A stretch of 64,000 nucleotides of DNA from an uncultured Paracoccaceae bacterium (GTDB lineage Bacteria; Pseudomonadota; Alphaproteobacteria; Rhodobacterales; Rhodobacteraceae): the NCBI GenBank assembly GCA_947496535.1, contig CANMDE010000001.1:248001-312000 (forward strand), in the 5' to 3' direction. The first letter of the stretch is position 1. Every line of letters starts with the position of its first letter. The translations under genes were made by a program, and so were the position numbers. This document shows, one piece after another, positions 46,503-53,630 of this stretch. The notes under the pieces are model-generated. The model had not been told where the DNA came from. It searched no databases and saw only the letters and a program-made list of their open reading frames with translations.

Positions 46503-47711
46503 TCAGTTGGTCTCGTCAATCACGTCCTGCACAAGATCGTACAATTCTTGTGCTGGCAAACCTTTGGCTGTGTTTTCCGCAATCCATTCGGCCGCCGCAG
46601 GGCCGGCAACTTCGTTGTTGATCGCTGTCGTGATCTCATCGTTGATCGTGATCTCAACGATCTCCAGATCGGCCAAGGCAGGGCCCCATGCATCCATCGT
46701 GGCGCCATTGTAATTGTCGATATAGTGCTCCAACGCTCCATCCACGGATGATAACAGCGCCTCACGGTGGGCGGACGGAAGCCGCTTAAGTGCGTTCGTA
46801 TTCGCAACAACCGGACAGTTTCCTGTTCCGGGGTTCAGGTTCGTAGTCCACCAGCTTCCAGCGTCGAGTGTTCCAAACGCCATGTGGGCGTGGGGCGCAA
46901 AGGCTACTGCTGAAATTGTCCCGTCACTCAACGCCGCCGCTACGTCTGGTGCTGGCAAGGGAACAGCTGTTGCGCCCAATGCTTCGACGGCTTGGCCAAC
47001 GCCACCGGTCGCGCGGATCTGCATGCCGTTGAACGAGGCCAGTGATGTCGGAGGGAAGCCCGTGCCAATGATATTGTTTTGTGGCTCTGGTGTCGGCATG
47101 AGAATGGTTGCATTCCAACGTGCGAGGTCGGCGACAGTGGCGGGGTGTTCATAAACAGCACGGGACACGGCCAATTCCTGATCAAGCGTGGCCACACCCA
47201 AGAAGGGCAATTCCAATACGGTAACAGTTGGATTTTTCTCTGGGTGGTAACCTGAACAGAACTGCGCCATCTCAAACGCACCTTCTGCAATCCCATCGAG
47301 ATTTTCGCGGGATGGCGCTAGCCCACCGTAAGACAGGTTGAGGGTAAACCGCCCTTCGGTCTTTTGATCGACCAACTCAGCGAGTTTTTCAACGTGTTCA
47401 GTGAAGGCCCGCCGAGAGCCCCACAATGATACATTCCACTCCACGACAGTGTCAGGGCTGGCTTCGATCACAGGACAACCGGCACCACTGCACTGAACAA
47501 AACTTGCCTGAATGCGTAGGGGGCCGACGTCTGATTGGATGATGTAAGTGTCATCGGTGAAATCCAGCAGTTCGCCAGATATTGTCATCGTACCGTCATC
47601 CGACGTGAGGGTGACTTCATCGGCTAGGGCGGCTGTTGATATGCAAACGAGCGACCCCGTAAGTAGCCACGTTCTAATCTTTGACCGCGAGGATATAGAC
47701 AAATTCTTCAT
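46503..47711 (-). CDS. TRAP-type (DctP-like) periplasmic binding protein with extra N-terminal domain
   Basis: A 402-residue exported protein. The signal peptide is residues 1-30 (ending STAALA). A small beta-rich unit follows (about 31-80: DEVTLTSDDGTMTISGELLD and then DTYIIQSDVGPLRIQASFVQ), with two cysteines in CSGAGCP at 74 and 79. The rest (about 88-402) is a DctP-like binding domain (SLWGSRRAFTEHVEKLAELV, ARWNATILMPTPEPQN and FNGMQIRATGGVGQAVEALG). In related organisms the small unit is known to me from other periplasmic proteins such as OmpA-like or PstS-like ones. The TRAP membrane subunits DctQ and DctM are not nearby, so it is an orphan. The ligand is unknown. Confidence 0.8.
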   Translation of the reverse strand: MKNLSISSRSKIRTWLLTGSLVCISTAALADEVTLTSDDGTMTISGELLDFTDDTYIIQSDVGPLRIQASFVQCSGAGCPVIEASPDTVVEWNVSLWGSRRAFTEHVEKLAELVDQKTEGRFTLNLSYGGLAPSRENLDGIAEGAFEMAQFCSGYHPEKNPTVTVLELPFLGVATLDQELAVSRAVYEHPATVADLARWNATILMPTPEPQNNIIGTGFPPTSLASFNGMQIRATGGVGQAVEALGATAVPLPAPDVAAALSDGTISAVAFAPHAHMAFGTLDAGSWWTTNLNPGTGNCPVVANTNALKRLPSAHREALLSSVDGALEHYIDNYNGATMDAWGPALADLEIVEITINDEITTAINNEVAGPAAAEWIAENTAKGLPAQELYDLVQDVIDETN

Positions 47712-47949
47712 TCTTTTACTCTCTCTCTACACGGCCTGAGGCCAAAATTCTGACTTGTTGTCACCGACTCTGGACCAGCTAATGAACAACTTTGACCAAA
47801 AAAAGCCCAAAACGGGTGCTAAAATTTGATCAATCGCCCGCAAACCTATCAATAGTTGAATCGTCCGCAGCGTAACCTCGCCCTAGATGCTTGTTCAATA
47901 GCGCAAGAAAAAGCGAATGCGGTCACTTTGCATTATTCGACATGAGAAC
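47712..47949. other. Gap between uxuA and TRAP binding protein gene
   Basis: A 238-bp AT-rich stretch between two minus-strand genes. It should hold the promoter of the binding protein gene at its left side when read on minus. I see no terminator or repeat. Confidence 0.3.
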
Positions 47950-49104
47950 TTAAACCCGATCCAACGCCCGCATAACCCCACGTAACTCCGCCAATCCGCG
48001 CATGCGCCCGATCAGCGGATACCCCGGATAATTCCCTTGCTCCACATCCCAGAGCAATTCATGGCCGTGGTCCGGGCGGAAGGGGATTTGTACGCCGCGC
48101 GCAGTCTCAATCTCCAGCAAAATACTGATCAGGGCGACCATATCGGTGTCGCCGTCCAGATGCGCTGCTTCCTCGAACGATCCGTCGGGGTCTTTGCGAA
48201 CATTGCGCAAGTGTGCAAAATGGATGCGGTCTTCGAACTGGACCGCAATACCCGACACGTCATTCGCCGGGTTTGCGCCAAGCGAGCCGGAACATAAGGT
48301 CAGACCGTTCTCTACCGCATCAACCGCCGACATGATCCAAGCAATGTCATCTGCGTCGGATACAATGCGGGGCAGCCCTAGAATATCACGTGGCGGGTCG
48401 TCGGGATGAACGCACATCCGAATGCCAAGCTCCTGCGCTGCAGGAATAATCTCATCCAGAAAGCGCTTATAGTTGGTGCGCAGCTCATCGCGCCTGATCC
48501 CATCATACAGCGCCAGCGCCTCTCGTAAGCCAGCAATATCATACCGGTCAAACGCGCCCGGCAGGCCCGACATGATGGCATTCAGCAACGCTTGCCGGTC
48601 AGCGTCAGTAGATTTCTGAAACCAACGCTCTGCCGCCTGCACCACGTCAGATGAATAGTCCGCCCGTGCGGCCTCCCGGCCCAGCATAAATAGCTCAAAC
48701 GCGGCCATCTTCGGGGCTGAAAACCGCAGGCAAGTCCCACCACGCGCAACCGGGGCGGCCAGATCGGTACGGGTCCAATCAAGCAGAGGCATGAAGTTGT
48801 AGCAGATCGTCGTGACACCCTCTGCTGCCAGATTGGCCATGGACTGACGATAGCTGGCGAACAGCTCCGCCAGATCACCATCGCCGCGCTTGATGCGTTC
48901 ATGAACTGGCAGGCTTTCCACAACCGACCAGACAAACCCGGCGGCTTTGATCTGATCATTGCGGGCAGCAATGACCTCTTGTGGCCAGATTTCTCCATAG
49001 GGAATTTCGTGCAGCGCCGTCACGATCCCAGTGGCCCCGGTCTGGGCCACCTGATCAAGCGTGATTTTGTCCAGCGCGCCATACCACCGCCAGGTCTCTA
49101 TCAT
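47950..49104 (-). CDS. uxuA: Mannonate dehydratase UxuA
   Basis: A 384-residue TIM-barrel enzyme. It begins MIETWRWYGALDKITLDQVA and shows QTGATGIVTALHEIPYGEIW, GVTTICYNFMPLLDWTRTDL (about 118-137) and the metal-binding CVHPDDPPRDILGLPRIVSD region (about 246-265), ending with HLRNVRKDPDGSFEEAAHLD and the FRPDHGHELLWD motif. It dehydrates D-mannonate to 2-keto-3-deoxygluconate in glucuronate catabolism. The KdgF-like cupin lies 30 bp upstream on the same strand and points to a uronate degradation operon. Other uronate genes (uxaC, uxuB) are not in the window. Confidence 0.95.
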   Translation of the reverse strand: MIETWRWYGALDKITLDQVAQTGATGIVTALHEIPYGEIWPQEVIAARNDQIKAAGFVWSVVESLPVHERIKRGDGDLAELFASYRQSMANLAAEGVTTICYNFMPLLDWTRTDLAAPVARGGTCLRFSAPKMAAFELFMLGREAARADYSSDVVQAAERWFQKSTDADRQALLNAIMSGLPGAFDRYDIAGLREALALYDGIRRDELRTNYKRFLDEIIPAAQELGIRMCVHPDDPPRDILGLPRIVSDADDIAWIMSAVDAVENGLTLCSGSLGANPANDVSGIAVQFEDRIHFAHLRNVRKDPDGSFEEAAHLDGDTDMVALISILLEIETARGVQIPFRPDHGHELLWDVEQGNYPGYPLIGRMRGLAELRGVMRALDRV

Positions 49105-49134
49105 CCGAAGCGGTCCCTCACATAAACTACGCGC

Positions 49135-49443
49135 CTAAAGAAAATCATCCCGGCGGGGGGTGAAACTGTCAATCAGTTTGCCACCTTCCAGACAGCGGCA
49201 GCCATGAACGGCATTGGAGGGAATGACAAAGCTGTCACCCGGCCCGACTTCTTTTTCCTCACCATCGATGCTGAACATAAAGCGGCCGGATTCCACATAG
49301 GTTGATTGCACATGCGGATGATGATGCAGCTTTCCTTCGCCACCTTTCTCGAACTGAAAGGCAACCACCATCAACTGTTCATGATCCGATAAAACTTGTC
49401 TGGTCACGCCATCATCAGCAGCAATCACAGGAAATGTGGTCAT
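49135..49443 (-). CDS. Cupin protein, probably KdgF-like (unsaturated uronate linearising)
   Basis: A 102-residue single-domain cupin from the ATG at 49443, chosen because GGAGG precedes it at the right distance; an earlier in-frame ATG lies at 49455. The metal-ligand motif is HHHPHVQSTYVESGRFMFSI (about 38-57) and the second motif is GPGDSFVIPSNAVHGC (about 67-82). KdgF opens 4,5-unsaturated uronates from pectin or alginate to keto-deoxy acids. Its neighbour uxuA, which acts on a uronate pathway intermediate, supports the assignment. Confidence 0.8.
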   Translation of the reverse strand: MTTFPVIAADDGVTRQVLSDHEQLMVVAFQFEKGGEGKLHHHPHVQSTYVESGRFMFSIDGEEKEVGPGDSFVIPSNAVHGCRCLEGGKLIDSFTPRRDDFL

Positions 49444-49626
49444 CTCATCCTCCATATTTTGACAACCCGATCAGGAATGGCACAGTGGTTTGAACCAACC
49501 TGAAAACGCTCGCTTCACCCTTCGACGCTCCGTTTGCTTCGCGGGATGCGTTGATCTCATAACAGCGGTTGAACCTGACGCAAAGCCGCTTAATGTCGGT
49601 TGTCTCAGCAATATGGTGATACGTCC
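49444..49626. promoter_or_regulatory. Divergent promoter region between cupin-uxuA and aldo/keto reductase
   Basis: A 183-bp gap between divergent genes that should contain the promoters of both. The plus-strand frame from 49600 has a TTG but no ribosome site. No operator was identified. Confidence 0.35.
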
Positions 49627-50661
49627 ATGGGTTACACTCCTTCAGCCGCGCGTTACGACACTATGGCCTATCGGCGTTGCGGCCAATCCGGGCTGAAATT
49701 GCCCGCGATATCGTTGGGCCTTTGGCACAATTTCGGGCATGACACACCGCACGACACCAAACGCGCGATTTGCCAGACGGCCTTTGACCAGGGGATCACC
49801 CATTTCGATCTGGCCAATAACTATGGCCCGCCACCCGGAAGCGCAGAAACCGCGTTCGGTGAGATACTCCGCACTGATTTCGCGGGCCACCGGGATGAGC
49901 TGATCATCTCGTCCAAGGCTGGCTATCTGATGTGGGAAGGCCCCTATGGCCAGCTCAGCAGCCGCAAAAACCTGATCGCATCCTGCGACCAATCCTTGAA
50001 ACGGCTGGGAGTGGATTACGTCGATATTTTCTACTCGCACCGGTTCGACCCCAATACCCCGCTCGAAGAAACCATGGGCGCGCTGGATCATATTGTGCGG
50101 TCGGGACGGGCGCTTTATGCGGGCATTTCCAGCTACAACGCAGAAAACACACGCAAGGCTGCGGCCATTCTGCAAGACCTCGGCACGTCCTGCCTGATCC
50201 ACCAGCCCAGCTATAATATGCTAAACAGATGGATCGAAACCGATGGGCTGAAAGACACGCTGCCAGATCTCGGGATTGGCTCTATTGCGTTCACACCTCT
50301 GGCGCAGGGTATGTTGACCAACAAATATCTTGGTGGCGTCCCCAAGGACAGTCGGGCGGCTCATGACAAATCGTTATCGCCCGATTTCTTGACGGATGAG
50401 GCATTGGAAAACATCCGAAACCTCAACCAGATCGCCGAACGACGGGGCCAGACGCTTGCGCAGATGGCTATCGCTTGGGTCTTGCGCGACGACAAGATCA
50501 CAAGCGCGTTGATTGGGGCCTCCAAGCCTGAACAAGTCATAGATTGCGTGGCGGCAGTCCGAAATCTGGACTTCTCGACAGCCGAGTTGGAAGAAATCGA
50601 CCGCTACGCCAAGGATCAGGACATCAACCTTTGGGCAAGGTCGTCACACCCGGATGGCTAG
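49627..50661 (+). CDS. Aldo/keto reductase (YghZ/MgrA-like)
   Basis: A 344-residue NADPH-dependent reductase from the ATG at 49627 (GGTGAT upstream). The catalytic Asp-Tyr-Lys-His set is visible: Asp and Tyr in HFDLANNYGPPPGSAE, Lys in IISSKAGYLMW, His in DIFYSHRFDPNTP. The N-terminal MAYRRCGQSGLKLPAISLGL and the C-terminal IAWVLRDDKITSALIGASKP complete the match to the AKR14 group that includes YghZ (L-glyceraldehyde 3-phosphate reductase). It lies divergent to the uronate genes. Its stop overlaps the stop of the CBS gene at a CTAG site. Confidence 0.92.
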   Translation: MGYTPSAARYDTMAYRRCGQSGLKLPAISLGLWHNFGHDTPHDTKRAICQTAFDQGITHFDLANNYGPPPGSAETAFGEILRTDFAGHRDELIISSKAGYLMWEGPYGQLSSRKNLIASCDQSLKRLGVDYVDIFYSHRFDPNTPLEETMGALDHIVRSGRALYAGISSYNAENTRKAAAILQDLGTSCLIHQPSYNMLNRWIETDGLKDTLPDLGIGSIAFTPLAQGMLTNKYLGGVPKDSRAAHDKSLSPDFLTDEALENIRNLNQIAERRGQTLAQMAIAWVLRDDKITSALIGASKPEQVIDCVAAVRNLDFSTAELEEIDRYAKDQDINLWARSSHPDG

Positions 50662-51200
50662 CGCGAACCAATGACGATGATCATCAGCAGCGAATAAAGC
50701 GCGATCCCACCCCCAATAAGAAAATAATGAAAATTGTTGGTGACCGTGGCCTTTGCAATGGTCCGCATCTGTCCGATTAGGTCAGGCCATGTGTAGCTGA
50801 CGAAATCGCCTTGGGTGAACACGGCCTTGATCCGGCCGTTTTCATCGACCACAGGCAGGCGGCGGAACCGCTCATTCGACATCATCCGTAGCCAGTCGAG
50901 CATATCATCGGTTTCCTTGGCCATGCGTGGTTCGCTTGTCATGATATCGGCCAGTTTCGTACTGGTCGGGTCAAGACCCTTGCCCACCAGTTTGTTCATC
51001 ACATCGCGCTCTGTAACGACGCCTATGACCTTGTCATCGGAGTCCGTCACGATCACACAACCATAATTCTTGTCCGACATTGCAGCCACAGCATCGACGA
51101 TCGTTGTGTCCGGTCCACGGGTCAATGGCTTGGGTTTGTTTTTGTATTCCGCGCGATCCATCAGGCGGCTTCCGGGGCGGTCAGAGGTCGTAGGCATCAT
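50658..51200 (-). CDS. CBS-domain protein with C-terminal membrane segment
   Basis: A 180-residue protein with two CBS repeats (about residues 25-80, TIVDAVAAMSDKNYGCVIVT and VIGVVTERDVMNKLVGKG; and about 85-140, MTSEPRMAKETDDMLDWLRM and RLPVVDENGRIKAVFTQGDF). After a short amphipathic linker a single hydrophobic segment (YFLIGGGIALYSLLMIIVIG, 158-177) ends the protein, so it would be tail-anchored with the CBS pair in the cytoplasm. CBS pairs bind adenosyl nucleotides and often sense energy or redox state. GGGAG precedes the start. Confidence 0.88.
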   Translation of the reverse strand: MMPTTSDRPGSRLMDRAEYKNKPKPLTRGPDTTIVDAVAAMSDKNYGCVIVTDSDDKVIGVVTERDVMNKLVGKGLDPTSTKLADIMTSEPRMAKETDDMLDWLRMMSNERFRRLPVVDENGRIKAVFTQGDFVSYTWPDLIGQMRTIAKATVTNNFHYFLIGGGIALYSLLMIIVIGSR

Positions 51201-51300
51201 GTCTCTCCCTTTGTTTCCTTAGGCTGAACTAGGTCAGAATGCCGCACCGTCAAAAATCATGGTATAAAAGGTCGAAGTGGGATTGCTGTATTTTATAATT

Positions 51301-51317
51301 CCATGTATCCATGGATT
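51301..51317. promoter_or_regulatory. Possible ArsR operator overlapping the arsR start
   Basis: The palindrome ATCCATGGAT (51307-51316) with a flanking CCATG at 51301 lies directly before the likely arsR start at 51318, after an AT-rich run (TTTTATAATTCC) that could be the -10 region. Position and symmetry are typical of an autoregulatory ArsR site. Confidence 0.4.
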
Positions 51318-51680
51318 ATGAAATCAAAAGACGCACTCGCCGGACTGTCAGCCCTTGCCCACGAGGGACGTATTCAGTTGTTTCGCATGTTGGTGTGGGC
51401 CGGTCATGACGGCATGCCCGCCGGTCAATTGGCCGAGGCTGCCGGCGCCCAATTCACCACGACATCGGCTCAGCTGAATGTTCTGGCAAATGCAGGTCTG
51501 GTCGAAAGCAAGCGGGCAGGGCGGTCGATCATTTACACGGCCAACTACAAAGCGATCCGCGAACTGTTCGGTTTTTTGCTGACGGATTGCTGCCAGGGCC
51601 ACCCCGAAATTGTCAAAGACCTGATCAGCCTCGAACCTCAACCCGAATGTTGTGACGACGCAAAGGGAGAAACCAGATGA
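51318..51680 (+). CDS. ArsR-family metalloregulator
   Basis: A 120-residue winged-helix protein from the ATG at 51318 (MKSKDALAGLSALAHEGRIQ); another ATG at 51303 is in frame and overlaps the probable operator. The HTH is near AGQLAEAAGAQFTTTSAQLN VLANAGLVESKRAGRSI. Cysteines at the C-terminal side (LLTDCCQGHPE and PECCDDAKGE) form two vicinal pairs that could bind As(III) or another thiophilic metal. It overlaps the ArsI-like gene by 4 bp, so the repressor probably controls that gene. Confidence 0.88.
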   Translation: MKSKDALAGLSALAHEGRIQLFRMLVWAGHDGMPAGQLAEAAGAQFTTTSAQLNVLANAGLVESKRAGRSIIYTANYKAIRELFGFLLTDCCQGHPEIVKDLISLEPQPECCDDAKGETR

Positions 51681-52117
51681 ACCGTTTTCATGTGCATGTC
51701 GGTGTCGACGACCTTTCCAAATCCATCGGTTTTTACACTACCATGTTTGGTACTGGGCCCACTGTGACAAAGGAGGATTATGCCAAATGGCTGCTGGATG
51801 ATCCGGCAGTGAATTTCGCGATCTCGGTACGGTCGGGGCAGGGAACCGGGCTAAGCCACCTTGGTTTGCAAACCGACGATCCCGAAAGCCTAGCGGCCAT
51901 CACCAAACGGCTGAAGAATGCAGAAGAAGAAACCTTTGACCAACAGGCCGCGACCTGTTGCTACGCCGTGTCGGACAAAAGCTGGGCCGAAGACCCGTCA
52001 GGACTAAGGTGGGAGACGTTTTATACCCTCGAAGACTCACCGGTTTATGGGGCGGATGCGTCTATGGCGTCACCGCACCAATCCGAGATCAAAGAAGAGG
52101 CCAATAGCTGTTGCTGA
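51677..52117 (+). CDS. arsI: ArsI/CadI-type VOC metalloenzyme (organoarsenical C-As lyase-like)
   Basis: A 146-residue VOC-fold protein. The presumed iron ligands H5, H61 and E113 and the vicinal cysteine pair C94-C95 in AATCCYAVSD agree with the ArsI family, which breaks the carbon-arsenic bond of methylarsenite and similar compounds. The N-terminus MNRFHVHVGVDDLSKSIGFY and the EDPSGLRWETFYTLEDSP segment fit. The C-terminal NSCC adds another cysteine pair. CadI is the other close homologue, so the true substrate is uncertain. It overlaps the regulator by 4 bp. No other ars gene is nearby. Confidence 0.85.
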   Translation: MNRFHVHVGVDDLSKSIGFYTTMFGTGPTVTKEDYAKWLLDDPAVNFAISVRSGQGTGLSHLGLQTDDPESLAAITKRLKNAEEETFDQQAATCCYAVSDKSWAEDPSGLRWETFYTLEDSPVYGADASMASPHQSEIKEEANSCC

Positions 52118-52433
52118 TAAATAGCGCACTGGGATGAGCAAATTTTTAACGGAATGTAAACACGTCTTAACAGACCGTTTATATTCATACCGTTCGCATT
52201 GTTAAACCACCTCTACCGCGCGGTGGTGTCCGACGTTTTGCCGACGCTTGTCCGACAAGAAAACAGCGGGTGATTAACCCTGAAAATCACCGCGTTAACC
52301 ACGAAATCCAATGATTCGGACCTGATGCTGTGTTGCGCTGCAACGCAACACCACTGAACGTTGCGCAGAGCCCCTTTCCCTTAAGGCTGCAGCGGTGTAA
52401 CAGGCCCCCACTTGCAACCAAGGAGCCAGCCAA
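52118..52433 (+). promoter_or_regulatory. Structured leader region upstream of asd
   Basis: A 316-bp gap without a gene. It contains a perfect stem GTGTTGCG (52330-52337) / CGCAACAC (52344-52351) with a 6-base loop, and GGTGATT (52269-52275) / AATCACC (52285-52291). A CtrA-like box TTAA-N7-TTTA lies at 52167-52181. The ribosome site AAGGAG precedes asd. These elements could be part of a regulated leader, but no known riboswitch was recognised. Confidence 0.45.
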
Positions 52434-53456
52434 ATGGGCTATAAAATCGTCGTCGTCGGCGCCACGGGTAATGTGGGCCGCGAAATGCTGAACATCCTCG
52501 ACGAACGGGCCTTCCCCGTCGACGAGATTGCCGTACTCGCCAGCCGTAAATCGCTGGGCACCGAGGTCAGCTTTGGCGAGAAAACCCTGACCACCCAAGA
52601 CCTTGATGCATTTGACTTTTCCGGCTGGGACATGGCGCTTTTTGCTGTCGGTTCAGAGGCAACGAAGATCTATGCGCCTAAAGCCGCCAAGGCGGGCTGT
52701 GTCGTCATCGATAACTCATCGCTGTACCGCTATGACGCAGACGTGCCGCTGATCGTGCCAGAAGTGAATGCCGACGCGATCCACGGCTACACCAAGAAAA
52801 ACATCATCGCGAACCCGAACTGTTCAACGGCACAGATGGTTGTGGCGCTCAAGCCGCTGCATGACCGTGCCCGGATTAAGCGTGTTGTCGTAAGCACTTA
52901 CCAATCCGTGTCGGGTGCTGGTAAAGGCGGCATTGATGAACTGTGGGATCAGACCAAATCGATCTACAACCCCACAGATGACAAGCCTGCCAAGCAGTTC
53001 ACCAAGCAAATCGCCTTCAACGTGATCCCGCATATCGACAAGTTCATGGATAGCGGCGAGACGAAGGAAGAATGGAAGATGGTCGCAGAGACGAAAAAGA
53101 TCGTCGATCCCTCCATTAAGGTGACAGCAACCTGTGTGCGTGTACCTGTATTCGTCGGACACTCTGAGGCCGTGAATATCGAGTTTGAGGATTTTCTGGA
53201 CGAAGACGAAGCCCGCGACATCCTGCGTCAGGCACCTGGTGTCATGGTAATCGATAAGCGCGAAGATGGCGGCTATGTCACGCCGGTTGAATGCGTGGGC
53301 GATTTCGCGACCTTCATCAGCCGCATCCGGCAGGACAGCACCATCGACAACGGTCTGAACCTGTGGTGCGTGTCCGACAACCTGCGCAAGGGTGCTGCGC
53401 TGAACGCCGTGCAAATCGCGGAAGTTCTGGGACGTGAGTGCCTGAAAAAAGGCTGA
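52434..53456 (+). CDS. asd: Aspartate-semialdehyde dehydrogenase
   Basis: A 340-residue NADP-dependent enzyme. The start MGYKIVVVGATGNVGREMLN is the dinucleotide-binding loop. The catalytic cysteine is C130 in NPNCSTAQMVVALKPLHD, and the SVSGAGKGGIDEL stretch follows. The C-terminal ESVGD-like segment is here TPVECVGDFATFISRIRQD. It reduces aspartyl phosphate in the route to lysine, threonine, methionine and diaminopimelate. It is monocistronic, with an upstream leader and a terminator downstream. Confidence 0.97.
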   Translation: MGYKIVVVGATGNVGREMLNILDERAFPVDEIAVLASRKSLGTEVSFGEKTLTTQDLDAFDFSGWDMALFAVGSEATKIYAPKAAKAGCVVIDNSSLYRYDADVPLIVPEVNADAIHGYTKKNIIANPNCSTAQMVVALKPLHDRARIKRVVVSTYQSVSGAGKGGIDELWDQTKSIYNPTDDKPAKQFTKQIAFNVIPHIDKFMDSGETKEEWKMVAETKKIVDPSIKVTATCVRVPVFVGHSEAVNIEFEDFLDEDEARDILRQAPGVMVIDKREDGGYVTPVECVGDFATFISRIRQDSTIDNGLNLWCVSDNLRKGAALNAVQIAEVLGRECLKKG

Positions 53457-53465
53457 TATATCAGG

Positions 53466-53508
53466 GGCAAAGGCGTAATTTCGCGCCTTTGCCTCATCAG
53501 ATTTTTCA
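53466..53508 (+). terminator. Intrinsic terminator after asd
   Basis: GGCAAAGGCG (53466-53475) and CGCCTTTGCC (53484-53493) form a perfect 10-bp stem with an 8-base loop, followed by a short T-run (ATTTTTC). It begins 10 bp after the asd stop. Confidence 0.8.
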
Positions 53509-53630
53509 AAAGACCTAAGCTAAAATCCTTCTAAAGATTGAGCGTGGAAAATAATCGGGCCATGCGCCAAGGATTGGCACCTGCGAACCGTCAAAGCTAT
53601 AGAGTATTCATAGATTTGAGGAGTCTGCCC

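Noticed and set aside
46419..46751. Plus-strand frame beginning MADYEYISIGSNCPGCGG, with a zinc-ribbon-like CPGCGG
   Set aside because: Most of it lies opposite the well-supported TRAP binding protein gene, and only the first 28 codons are outside; no family match was recognised.
52167..52181. CtrA binding site TTAA-N7-TTTA upstream of asd
   Set aside because: One mismatch, no link between asd and the CtrA regulon, and the motif is frequent by chance in AT-rich gaps.
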